Shown here in pieces: positions 35,093-46,203 of a stretch of DNA of 64,000 nt. The notes beneath the pieces were generated by a model. That model saw only the letters and a list, made by a program, of their open reading frames with translations. It was not told the DNA's origin and made no database searches. Position 1 is the first letter of the stretch; each line of letters starts with the position of its first letter. Source of the DNA: Boswellia sacra (taxonomy: Eukaryota; Streptophyta; Magnoliopsida; Sapindales; Burseraceae); the NCBI GenBank assembly GCA_013180625.2, contig SNVD02012909.1:1-64000 (forward strand). The letters run 5' to 3'. The position numbers were made by a program, and so were the translations under genes.

Positions 35093-36378
35093 GAAATCTT
35101 TTGCCCTATCAATGGAAAAACTAACCATTTCTTCCTCATGTTGTGCTTTCTCAAGGGCTCTTTCCTCTCTTCTCTTTTTAACCTTTTCAATCGTTGCCTG
35201 CAAAACAAATGGGATAAGCACATTAAATCTGGAACTCAAAAGAATGGGCAATAGAGATACATAATTATGGAATCACTGACATCCAAAAATCATTCAAAAA
35301 GACCAATCACCTCTTTGAAGTTTGCAGCAAGTACAATAGATGCATTCAAAGTCCAAAAGCCACACAGGGAGAATAAACATCAGAACTCATAAAGAAAAAA
35401 AAATCACTAACAAAAACTTGTCAAACTTGTGCATATCATTTGCTAATGAATGTTGTATACAATACGGAAATGGTAATATAACCAACCACACAGGTTGAAA
35501 TAAATATAAATAGGTTCAAAACAATCCAGAAGGACAAACTAGCTTTACTAGCATAAACTTGCTGCGAAAATTACTCTTGCAAAACCTATCAGACAAATTG
35601 CTAACTCACACAGTCCACCTCACTAAATGAAGCCTCATTTTTCTTATGCCTCATTGTCAAAAACCAAATACTTTATAAACAAAAATAGGAAAACAATTTA
35701 AAGCTTCGGTTTTTCTATAACTGCTATTGACTATTTAAGGAACCTAATATATGTTAGCCTCACAAGCTTATAAACCCAGTACTTCAGTGTAAAAGAAGTA
35801 AACTTTCAGAAGCTATATTTAGGTTCTTCCAGCAATTGTTATTGGAGAGTAGAAAGACTGTACACTCTCAATCACCTAAACAAGTTAGATTTCGCAATCC
35901 TTCACAAAAGCCCATTTTATAATTAGCTAAAAGTTTAGCACAGTTACATATATAAAAATCTGATACAAAAAGCTATAAGAGGAGAGGAACATGCAAATAA
36001 TTCATTATTAAAAGAGTCTTAATTCCTTTCTTCTACAGAAAGAACTTTTACTTGCCAAAGATTGTTATAAGTCACCTCAGAGTGTTTGAACAAATTATAT
36101 TTTCAGGCATCACAGAAAATAAGAGAGACTAAAATTGTTGTGGATATAACAGCGATTGTTTTTCTTTATGTAAGATAGTCGAAACTCTATGAAATGCCCA
36201 AATTAAGACGACAAAGAAATTGACAATGCACCAAGAAAAGATTCTCAAAAAATAAAATAGCTCTTAAAATAAACAAAGATTCACCTACCATTCTTTCTCT
36301 CTGTTTCTTTTTCTCTGCTTTCACCGAAAATACATACAGCGGCACACCTTGAGAAACATCACGCTCAATCTTCTTTTG
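35093..36378 (-). pseudogene. Captured cactin fragment (two exons)
   Basis: Cactin is a conserved nuclear protein tied to spliceosome function. Exon A (36378-36289) reads KKIERDVSQGVPLYVFSVKA and EKKKQRERM, ending at donor GTAGGT. Exon B (starts 35197 after a TGCAG acceptor) reads ATIEKVKKRREERALEKAQH and EEEMV, then diverges and stops at TAG near 35093. The exon order and phase match plant cactin, where the two blocks are contiguous. The rest of the protein is absent. It lies inside CACTA element 2, downstream of the RPL4 piece on the same strand. Confidence 0.8.
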
Positions 36379-36541
36379 CACATATATGATTCAATCAAAT
36401 AGTCATTTAAACAAAACAATTCTGCCTCGAATTTGTAATTCATAACCTATACCACATTAACATATTCTTTTTTCCAAAAGGCCAAATTTCAAATAGCATC
36501 AAATTATCAAAGAATAAACTATTGAAATCACTTCTGTTACT

Positions 36542-36975
36542 CTACAAATTCATGAAAAACTTCTCGTTAAACTCCTCCACCACTATCATACTCTCCGCCG
36601 CACTCGCTATCCCCGTCGATATCGCCAATCGTTTCTCCTTCTTGTTGATTTTAATCGACCAGTCCCTCGGCTTCGGCTCGAAAATCATGCCACCGTCGAG
36701 CCGAAGTGGGGTCCTCATCGACCCACGGCGGGCCCGACCAGTTTTCTTTTGAGGGTAGGGTTTCTTCGCTCCTCCTCAGACCTTAGCGCGTGTGAGGGTG
36801 GACGCGGTGCCACGGCGCTTTTTCTACAAGTCGGTGATGATGCCGCGGTGGATGACAGCACGCGCGGCGTTAGGTGGGGCGGATTTGAGGTCGAGGTAAG
36901 TTTCGCTGACTTTTTCGTCGGTGAAGGAGAGGATCGGAAGGTTGGCAAGCTGAGAGGAGATAGCGAGAGGTTTTG
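36542..36975 (-). pseudogene. Captured plastid ribosomal protein L4 fragment
   Basis: Plastid L4 (uL4c) is a nucleus-encoded 50S subunit protein. Minus-strand frame: LPILSFTDEKVSETYLDLKS, KKRRGTASTLTRAKV, KKPYPQKKTGRARRGSM, EPKPRDWSIKINKKEKRLAI and SMIVVEEFNEKFF. These follow the family order without introns over about 140 codons. Two in-frame stops (TAG in TDL*KK, TGA in KV*GG) and the changed RTPLRLDGG loop show decay. It ends at TAG 36544-36542. Transit peptide and C-terminal half are missing. This part is GC-rich compared with its surroundings, as expected of captured exon DNA. Confidence 0.85.
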
Positions 36976-37820
36976 GGGGCGACACGATTTAGGGTTAGGT
37001 TTTGGGGAGAGTAGTTTTGTTTATATAGGTTGTAAAAATTATATGGGATTCTAATATATTATAATTTATCATAATTACCTCTAACAAGTATGATGAGAAT
37101 ATGGGTTTGAGTTTCATATTAATGTTATAGTTCTCACTTTTTTAAAAAAAGGCCAAATAAAAAAAAAGTGATAAATATGTGAAAATTTCTTGTAGTATTA
37201 GAATTATAACGGTTCAAAATTATAATTTATAAATAGTATTAATTTTCTTTGAACTTGAAAACAACAAAACAGTAGATTTTTTTTCTTTGTAATTGTTCAA
37301 AGAAGAAAATTTTGTACTATATTATGTTTTGCTCAAAAAGACTACAAAGAAATGAAATAAACTAAAAATCTATCACACATAATTTTTTATGATATTTAAT
37401 TTTATTAAAAATTATAAAAAATATTTAGTTATTATCGTTCATCAAGATTTTCAAATTTATACTTTTTTAGTAACAATTAATTTATTTTCTAAGACTATAA
37501 AAGAAAACATAAAGAGAAACACATAATTTATGTCAAACTAAATAAATAAGAATGAAAAAATCTAAAATTCTTAAATGAATAAAATAGTGTAAATTAATTA
37601 AATTATTATATAAACTTATATTGTTGTTGGAAGAAAGTCTTTTATATGTGAAAGAGTTAAGAAAATGAAAAGATAATGTAAAACTTAAAATTAATTAAGT
37701 TTTTTAGGAAAATGGTATAAAAGTGACTATATAAAATAAGAGGACCAGAACAAAATTTTTAAATTTCAGAAGGGTCCTGGGCCCCTTGGGTTCCTATGCA
37801 GGTCCGCGATTGATTTGAAT

Positions 37821-38227
37821 GAATAAGTAAACTTTAAATTTTAATTACATTAATCAATATTGATGATATGACAATCATTTAACGATACTACATGGGTTTT
37901 GTATAATTGAATGTGTATAAATAATTTATGAGAGTAGCCCTATTTTTTATCATGACTGCAAACTTGTTGGTCTTCTTGATGTAACAATAACAATAAAATG
38001 TAATCCATGACATCACTTATTATATTATTTAAACATGCTATTTTGACAATGCTACTGATGTTCGGATCTGATGGGAATGCTATATTTCGAGCTTTTCCTA
38101 AAGTGAAAATTATAAGTGAACAAAACTCAACTAAAACAATCATGACATACATTAATTCATTTACAAGAGTAATAAGTGAACATGTGCAGTTTCTATATCT
38201 TTTGGGCCGACAATAATGCTAAGTTAC
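37821..38227. other. Short AT-rich spacer
   Basis: The spacer lies between the Mutator-like element and the copia LTR. No coding frame or repeat edge is seen. Confidence 0.4.
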
Positions 38228-39133
38228 TGTTAGTTTTTGCAGCGTATGGTAGTTACAAATAATATAACTGAAAACAATAATGTAAATTGGAATAGGATTT
38301 TTACATGGTTCGGTTATAACCAACCTACATCCACGGGTAACAAGAGTTTCAATCCACTATGTTGTATGTGTTTACACTCGACTTAGGACTCTTTACAGTG
38401 GTAGACACCCGCTTACTCACTAACCTAATCTATGTAAACTTGATCAACCTCGATCACAACCATAGTCCTTCACACACTCTTCTGATGTTGCTCTTTTTCT
38501 GTCACGATTATCTTAACTACACACAGTCAAGAATAACATAACACCTGTAACTAATATAGACACATGTGATTACTCAACTCCCTTAAGCTCACACGATCTA
38601 TAACAATTAACCAAAGCCTAAAGCTTTACACAAGACATAAAAAATAAATAAAAAAAGGCACTCAAACTTGCTCTTGCTTGCTCTCTTTCAATTTGCCTTG
38701 AATGCCTTACTCCAAAAGCTATGAAGATAGCTTTTTATGGTATTTGATATCAATTGCAATCCTTGTCAAGATCCTGTAGAATCTCAATAAAACTCATAAG
38801 AAAAGTTTGGATAACAATCAAACATTATAGGAAGTGATAATATACTCTCCTAAGTAAACTAGAATACTTAAATAATATCCTAATCTAATAAGAGATAATT
38901 AATACAAATATAAAACTTTCTATTTAATTAGGATTCCAAATCCAAACTTATTCCTATTCAACGAGGATACCATATCAAAACTTATCCTATTCTAATTAAA
39001 ATTCTCCTAATACAAAATATCTATATGAAATAAATGAGATTAGGAAAATATCCGCATTTAATATTTTTATCACATGATGACAAATTACTCATGTGTAATG
39101 CACATGCCATGTGTGCCACGTCTAGAACCAACA
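38228..39133 (-). mobile_element. 3' LTR of a copia-type (SIRE-like) retroelement
   Basis: The unit starts TGTTAGTTTTTGCAG and ends CTAGAACCAACA on the plus strand, so on the minus strand it runs TGTTGG...CTAACA, 906 bp, with matching inverted tips. Just outside on the minus strand lies the purine tract GGGAGAT, the expected polypurine tract before a 3' LTR. Its gag is at 46204-48045 on the same strand. The 5' LTR and most of pol are missing. A LINE is inserted 16 bp beyond the tract. Confidence 0.7.
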
Positions 39134-40031
39134 ATCTCCCTATTTGGCATCTTGTGATGAAAACGCTAGGATTCAGTCTCGTTCGGTTTGTTGATTAATT
39201 AGTTCATCGATAGCTGATTACATAGTGCTGTTTGTGAGTAACTCTCTCTCAACCAAGGTCGCTGGAGTTACTGTTTACTCCGACCGATTTGTGAGTTAGG
39301 CTATGAGATTTACATATGTTGTAGATCGAAGTAACCTAAATAAACTTTGCTTCTTGAGCCTCACCAAATTCCGACTAGAAAACTGTCAAAATTGTGAAAA
39401 ACAAATTCGGAATTCACTGTTTATCCGCCGCTGATGAGCGAGTGAAGTCTCACCTCTATTACTATCGTATTCGCCTCAGTCAGCTTTACAACTTTGCCTT
39501 CATCACCGTCGTCTGATTCGGCCGGCATCGCCTCCGTCGACGACACTTTTTGTTACTGTTCATCGTCGCCGTTTTGCATCAAACGGCGAGTGGACTCTCA
39601 CCTCTACCACTGGGTTGTAGATCGGGGGACGTTGGTTAACTTTCCCTTCTGCACCATCATCAGATTCCAAACAAGTCTCTCTCAAATCGCATTTTTCTTT
39701 TCGGGTGGTACTATTCACCGTCGTGATTACTGTTCATCCGGTGGATACTGTTCATAAACCCGACCAGATTGCTTTTCAGGCTATTTCACGCAACTTTGCT
39801 TTTTGGTCGATCTCCAGATTCCTTGCGGATCACCTCCAGATTCTATGGGAACTGTTTTTCTGGCCGACAATGTAGATTGACTTTTTCTTGGTGACTGGTT
39901 TGCACTTTTTCTATTGAATTTCCTTTGAATCACCTACTATTATTGTTGGGATTGCTATAGAATTCTATTTAGATTGAATTTGTGTTGACTTGAAAATTGT
40001 TGTTTGGTTATCGAATCTGCCAAAACCAACC

Positions 40032-41330
40032 ATGACCACCAAACAGACACGTACTATTACCAACCAGACACAACCCCCACATCGCACCAACCAACTACGA
40101 CCACCAACCAAGACCTCCTTTCCCACCAACCAACCTCACCCACCACCTAACAATACCAAAACCAAACCTCCTCAAACTCAGGGTTCATGGGCAGATAGAG
40201 TTCGGGTGACTGAGGCAAGCACTCGGTTTAGTCTTGACTCGGTAGCTCGAAAGGTCTCAGGTTCAATTCTTGAGATTTCTGATGATTTGATTGATGATGA
40301 TGGATCTGACTGGCTGCGTTGTATTGTGGGATTTTTTTCGGGTTATACTATGCCATTCCATGCTGCGCACTCTATTGCTATGCGTGCATGGAAGTCTAGT
40401 GGTTTGGAAGATGTCCGCTCCACTGGTACTGGTTTTTTGATATTCAGATTTAGGACTGAAGAGCAGGTCCATGACATTCTGGAGAGAGGGCCTTGGATGT
40501 TTGGTGGGAAACACATCATATTGCAACAGTGGAACCCTCATTTCTCCTTTGACTAGAATCGAATCTCCAGAATTCCAGTTTGGATCCGCATGCATGGATT
40601 GCCATTCCCTTTATGGTCAGCTAGAGCTCTCAGTGCCGTCTCTAGTATGGTTGGTCGGCTATTGTCATGTGATAGGATGACTTACGAGCACACTCGGTTA
40701 TCCTACGCCAGGGTTTGTGTTGAGCTAGATGCTGAACACGCTCCTATTTATGATTTTGAGATTCGATGCAAACTTTCCTCTGAGCCTATTAAGATTCGAG
40801 TTGAATATGAGTGGTAGCCAAAACACTGTCCTAAGTGCTGTTTATTTGGGCATACTTGTCGAGATCCAGTTAAGTCTTCTGAGACTAGTCGGGATCAGAT
40901 TGTTGTTGCAGATGTTACCCCAGGATTACATGACAAGGGTAAGAGTGTGGCTTTTGTTTCCACACCAATAGGAGATATTACCCCATCGATTTCACAACCA
41001 GAAACTGAAGAGAAGAGTACAATGGGAAAAATCTTTGATCGGCTTGAGATTGCTACTAATGATTCATATTCTAAGTCAGATTTTGGCTCTAATCCACTAC
41101 ATCATATTGAGGTAGCCCATGATACACTTCTAAAGCATGCTACTTTGCCTAGCTCTTCAGAGACTACTCCTCCAAAAGGGCTTGCTACTAAGGATTCTCC
41201 GAAATCTGATATGACAACTTTGAACAATCAACCACCTGTCTCTAATCCTTCCCTTACTGCTGTTGATGGTAAGAATAATAAGAAAAGACAGGAAGCTAAT
41301 GAGAGTAGAGGAGGCACAAGCCTTCGCTGA
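40032..41330 (+). pseudogene. LINE ORF1 (DUF4283 / zinc-knuckle protein), two stops
   Basis: This encodes the nucleic-acid-binding ORF1 protein of plant L1 elements. A Pro/Thr/Asn-rich N-terminus is followed by a DUF4283 domain (SILEISDDLIDDDGSDWL, GPWMFGGKHIILQQWNPHF, RISRIPVWIRMHGLPFPLWS) and a Cys/His knuckle (CPKCCLFGHTC). The last knuckle cysteine is off the usual spacing. The frame is unbroken from ATG 40032 to TGA 41328-41330 except for TAG at 40554-40556 (in place of Trp in D-W-N-R) and TAG at 40815-40817 (probably Gln). Both are single transitions. Confidence 0.85.
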
Positions 41331-41366
41331 TTTCTTTATTGAGTTTGAACTCCTTCCAGTTTCCTA

Positions 41367-44300
41367 TGATAGGAAGTTGGAATATCAGAGGCCTTAACGG
41401 CTTCTCTTCGCAGCGGGCAGTTAAAAATTGGATTTCTAAGTATTCTTTGGGTTTAATTGGTCTTATAGAAACTAAGGTTAATAAGCAACACCTTGCATCG
41501 GTTGTTTCAAAAATTTGTCCTTCCTGGCACTTCTTGTCAAATGTCACTGATTCAATTGCTTGCAGAATCTTGGTTTGTTGGGATCCTACTTTGTACAGTT
41601 TGAGTAGATTGCAATCTTCTCCCCAGTGGATAGCTTGTCGAGTTCTCAGATTGTCAGATGGGGTTTCTTTTGGTCTGGTCTTCGTTTATGGTTCTAATGA
41701 TCTGGGTGGGCGTCGACAGTTGTGGGACTTTATCAGAGATCAATCTGTAGGCTTTGGTGATTTACCTTGGTTGGCATTGGGTGATTTCAATGCGATTTTA
41801 CGCTCTACGGACAGAGTTGGTGGAGCTCAAGCTTGGCATGGTTATATGGATGAGTTTAGTCAGTGTGTTCATGATGCATCATTAATAAGAGTTTCATCTT
41901 TTGGGCTTCGATACACTTGGCATAATGGGCAGCAAGCAGAGGGTACTATTCTTAGAACTCTTGATTGGAGTTTTGGTAGCTCTTCATGGTTCTTGACGTG
42001 GCCAAGCACAACTTCTGAGGTTCTTCCTCGGGATGCTTCTGACCACAGTGCTATGGTTATCAGATTTGGAGATCAGCGTAGGCGAACCTTCAGTCCTTTA
42101 AAATTCTTGAACTTTTGGGCTGACCGAGATGGTTTCTTGGAGATTGTTCAGAGAGTGTGGTCTATACCTGTCGATGGAGATCCTATGTTTCGGGTCACAC
42201 AGAAATTGGGTTTGTTGAAACGTGAACTCAGGACTTTACATGCAAAGGATTCTAGCCATATTTCCAGTAGAGTCATCGAGGCCAAGGCTCAGTGGGTTAC
42301 GGCTCAGGCTGCTCTGGATGAGAACCCCTATTCAACAGAATGTATTTCAGCTGAGAGGGTTTTTGCTAAACAGTATTCGCAATTATGCAGAGACGAGGAG
42401 GCTTTCTTTTGACAGAGGTCAAGGATCCAATGGCTTTCTTTGGGGGATCATAATACCAAATTCTTTCATAAGTCATTGATCCATAGACAGGCCAGGAACC
42501 GAATTCATCAACTTGAGGATGAGGATGGCACCATCGTTACAGATCAAGGCGAATTAGGACATCTGGCTGTGAGGTATTTTCAGAAGCTGCTTACAGCTCC
42601 TTCTAGACCTTCTATTGAAGATGCTTCTCGATTTTTCTCTAGAAGAGTTTCTAAGGAGATGTTACCTTCTTTGTCATGCCCTATTACTGATGATGAGATC
42701 AGGTCAGCTTTATTTTCGATTCCTGATGATAAAGCCCCAAGACCAGATGGGTATACCTCTCTATTCTTTAAGAGGGCTTGGGATATTATTAGTATGGAGT
42801 TTAAGGCTGCTGTACGCTACTTCTTCATGACTTGTCGGATGCCTAAATGTATTAATGCTACTAGAATTGCCTTGGTCCCTAAGGTTGAGAGTCCGAGGAC
42901 TATAAGTGATTTTTGACCAATCTCTTATTGTAATGTGCTCTATAAGTGTATCTTCAAAGTGATCGTGAATCGGTTCAAAGCGGTCTTACCTGATGTGATT
43001 GGGAATTCATAGTCTGCTTTTGTCCCCGGTCGAAGAATTTTCGATGCCATTCTATTGACTCAAGAGCTAATGCATAATTATCATCTTGGGCGCTCGCCTC
43101 CTCGATGTGCTTTAAAGGTGGATATTCGCAAAGCTTTTGATACTGTCAGCTGGGATTTCATCCTTTTGGGTTTAAGAACGATTGGTATTCCAGAGTGTAT
43201 GGTTCGCTAGATTGCGACATGTATGTCCTCTGCATATTTCTCGATTGCTTTAAATGGAGAGCTTCACGGGTTCTTCTCCACCTCCAGAGGAGTTCGACAG
43301 GGTGATCCTTTATCGCCATACCTTTTTGTGCTGGCCATGGAGGGTTTGAGTGGTATTCTTCGAGAGGCTACTCAGAGGCCTGGTTTTCGATATCATTGGA
43401 GATGTCAGCAGGTTTCTCTCACTCATCTTTGTTTTGCAGATGATCTAATGGTTTTTTGTAGGGCAGATATGGGCTCTGTTAGTGTGGTCCGTGCTGCATT
43501 ACAGAAGTTTACAGAGCTCTCTGGTTTAGTTACGAATTCGGCCAAAAGTCATGTCTTTTTCTCTGGAGTCAATGATGAGGACCGAACTGCATTGGAAGCC
43601 ATCTTGGGTTTTCAAGTGGGGAGTCTGCCGGTCAGATATCTGGGGGTACCTCTAATCAATACCAGATTACGCCTCTCAGATTGTGCTCCATTGATAGATC
43701 GGATTTTGTCGAGGATCAGGTTATGGACATCTGCTATGCTGACTTATGCTGGCCGACTTCAATTGATCAAGTCGGTTCTCTTTTCCATCCATGTCTATTG
43801 GTCCTCCATGTTCACTCTACCTGCAGCTGTGGTACAGAGGATCGAGGGTATTATGGCTGCTTTCCTTTGGAAAGGGATCTCTTTGTCTCGTTCTGGGGCC
43901 AAAGTAGCTTGGGATTCGGTTTGCTATCCGTTGAAAGAAGGTGGATTAGGAATAAAGCGAGTCAAGGAGTGGAATCGTGCAGCTATTCTGAAACATGTTT
44001 GGAGACTTCTTTCTAACCAATCATCCACTTGGTCTTCTTGGGTTCATAAGGTGCTCCTTCGGGGCCGCTCATTTTGGCAGATTCGGGTAACATCTGGAGC
44101 CTCCTGGTCTTGGAGGAAGATTTTGCACAGTCGGGCTTGGTGTAGAGGTAATTTTGCCTCTTGTATTGGAGATGGCCGTAATACCTCTCTTTGGCAGGAT
44201 TACTGGTTGCCATAGGGGCGTCTGTGTGACTTGTTACCCTTCAGGACTCTTACATCCACAGGTCTTCCTTCAGATGCTAGGGTCTCAGACATTATTCAGA

Positions 44301-44983
44301 ATGGGAACTGGGCTTTTCCTGATGGAGGTCAGGCCCTTAGGTTGATTTGGGACTCAGTCAACATCCGACCTACGATGGGGGCTCCTGATCATGTTGTTTG
44401 GAAGGGCCATACCTTAGGTATTTTCTCTATTGGCTTCGCATGGGAATTATTACGGAGTAGGCGACCGGTGAACACTCTTCATCATCTTCTCTGGTTCCCT
44501 GGCCATGTCCCAAGACACTCTTTTATTCTTTGGCTTGCCTCTTTGGGTCGGCTTCGCACTATGGATCGACTACAGCATCATGGTATCTTACAATCTTCAA
44601 GTTGTGTTCTCTGTGTTTCAGCAAATGAGACCCATGACCATCTTTTCTTTAGCTGTCCTTTCTCATCTTCTGTTTGGGGGGAGATTTTAGCTAAGACTCT
44701 CGTTGTTTGGCCATCCTTTTGTTGGACGTCCTTGCTCTAATGGGTTTCTCTGCATCTCCAGGGCAGGAAGAATTTTGGACATATCCTTGCACGTTTGGTC
44801 TTCTCTACAACGGTTTATTCTCTTTGGTATGAAAGGAATGATCGTATGTATCAACAGCGACGTCGGACCTGTCGTTAGGTGACTGATGAGATTTTTTACT
44901 TGGTTCGTTCCCAGCTTCTAGCCTTGGAGGTCAAGTATGCGATCACTCCTCAGCTTAGTGCCATATGGGGTCTGCATAATTAA
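41367..44983 (+). pseudogene. LINE ORF2 endonuclease/reverse transcriptase, seven stops
   Basis: Domains in order: an endonuclease/exonuclease/phosphatase fold (SWNIRGLNG near the start, LIETKVN, LALGDFNAIL, DASDHSAM); reverse transcriptase (DDKAPRPDGYTSLFFKRAWD, ALKVDIRKAFDTVSWDF, GVRQGDPLSPYLFVLAMEGL, LCFADDLMVF with the catalytic Asp pair); and a zf-RVT domain (LWFPGHVPRHSFILWLA, CVLCVSANETHDHLFFSCPF). About 1,205 codons lie in one frame. The seven stops are TGA 42410, TGA 42914, TAG 43010, TAG 43208, TAG 44213, TAA 44738 and TAG 44876. No frameshift occurs. The conserved G in KAPGPDG is R here. The polyprotein cannot be made as it stands. Confidence 0.92.
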
Positions 44984-45239
44984 CTTTGTTCTTGGACTTT
45001 GTTTTGCTATTGGTTTAGTTGTGGTTGGTTTGGGCCTGTGCGCCTTTTTTTCTATTTGATTGGGTCTTTGGCTCTCTTGTTTAGATTGTTTTGTTTTGGG
45101 CCCTTGGGCATTAGTATTTCCTGTTTGGAATTGTGAGTACTAGGTACTCTTCTTGGGGTATGCCCCTCGTATCTTGTACATTAACTTTTCTTTTATGTGA
45201 ATAGTAACTTTTTTCAAAAAAAAATCTTGTGATGAAAAC

Positions 45240-46203
45240 ATCTAAATGTTTAAAAAAATGCATGAGTACATGTAATGCAACTAAATGACACAAAAAATAA
45301 AGACTATAATGACAATCTATAAAAAACAAAGAAACAACCAAAAAACACCAGAAACATCTATACTTCTCCCCCTTGTTTTCTAAACAAGTGCCAAAGTATA
45401 AAATAAAATGAAAATGATAAACAAAACTCTCCCTGACTGAATGTTCAACTCTTTAAATTATACATAAATTTAAAAAAAACCAAGAAACTAATTAAATCAA
45501 GTACTCTTGCAACTGAACAAATTCCCCTTAAATCAATTTCACTGACCTAGAACTTTTGGCATGTCAAAATACACTTAAGAGGATCAAACTGAGTCAGACA
45601 TAAAGCATTGATCGTAAGTTGTAAAAATCATAACTGAAAACAGTCGAAATTCATATAACAAAAATATCTAGACATCATATAATCTTTTTATAAACAAGCA
45701 TGTATCAGAGCTGTGGATAAACAACAATCATAAATATTATTTTATCACTTAATCCAATTGAGTGATCAACTTGAACATATTTCTTACACACACAAAAGTC
45801 AATCTTAATGTGAATTTTCTGAATAAATACAATAGCTTTCACACATGTATAGAGGGAGCCTTTTTCCATTTGAGTGGGTGACCTTAACATATTTCCAAGA
45901 TACATTGAAGTTACTCTCAATGGATGGCTTTCACACATCATATACTGGTAGCCCTCTCTGTATTTGACATGAAATTACCAGTAAAATTATACCAATAAAC
46001 AGCTCAAGCACGCTTTAAATATAAATAGACTAATGATGCTACAGACATAAACAACATAACTAAACATTGTTATAATTCATGTAACTAACAAGTGCCAATG
46101 TCCTTTCTCAGTTTTTCAAATCTCAATGCATCTTAATGTTCATATGAATAGGTCAGCTATTTGATTCTCAGATGAAACATGATCAGTGTAGATAATCTTT
46201 GAT
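45240..46203 (-). other. Decayed internal region of the copia-type element
   Basis: This is about 1 kb of AT-rich sequence between gag and the LINE. A CT-rich patch (near 45363) reads on the minus strand as purine-rich retroelement sequence. Reverse transcriptase and integrase motifs are not visible, so pol was deleted. Confidence 0.45.

Larger units (their letters stand above)
34462..37197. mobile_element. Gene-capturing CACTA element 2 (decayed ends)
   Basis: The left edge (CATTTACAAGAAAAATTCCC) and right edge (AAATTTCTTGTAGTA) are decayed CACTACAAGAAA termini. The left subterminal block 34480-34665 (TTTGGCGGT, CCAAATATG and GTCAAATAT words) matches the reverse complement of 59690-59890. 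The right end, read inwards on the minus strand (CACATATTTATCACTTT), matches the left end of the element at 54728. So elements 2 and 3 are one family in opposite orientations. I could not confirm a 3-bp duplication. Inside are fragments of plastid RPL4 and of cactin, both on the minus strand. Confidence 0.72.
34324..37820. mobile_element. Mutator-like element enclosing CACTA element 2
   Basis: The outer unit 34334-37810 is flanked by the perfect 10-bp duplication TGATTTGAAT (34324-34333 and 37811-37820), the usual length for Mutator-like elements. Its ends are related in inverted orientation: CAATGGCAGACCCAGGAA at the left, and ATCGCGGACCTGCATAGGAA read from the right on the minus strand. No transposase is seen outside the nested CACTA element. 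The family is inferred from duplication length. Confidence 0.65.
39149..45239 (+). mobile_element. L1-type LINE retrotransposon with target duplication
   Basis: The element 39165-45223 (6,059 bp) is flanked by the 16-bp direct duplication ATCTTGTGATGAAAAC (39149-39164 and 45224-45239) and ends in a short A tract, as expected for target-primed reverse transcription. It has a roughly 870-bp 5' leader, ORF1 (40032-41330) and ORF2 (41367-44983). It looks full length. It is GC-richer than the surroundings. It interrupts a copia-type element just beside its polypurine tract, so it is the younger insertion. Confidence 0.92.
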
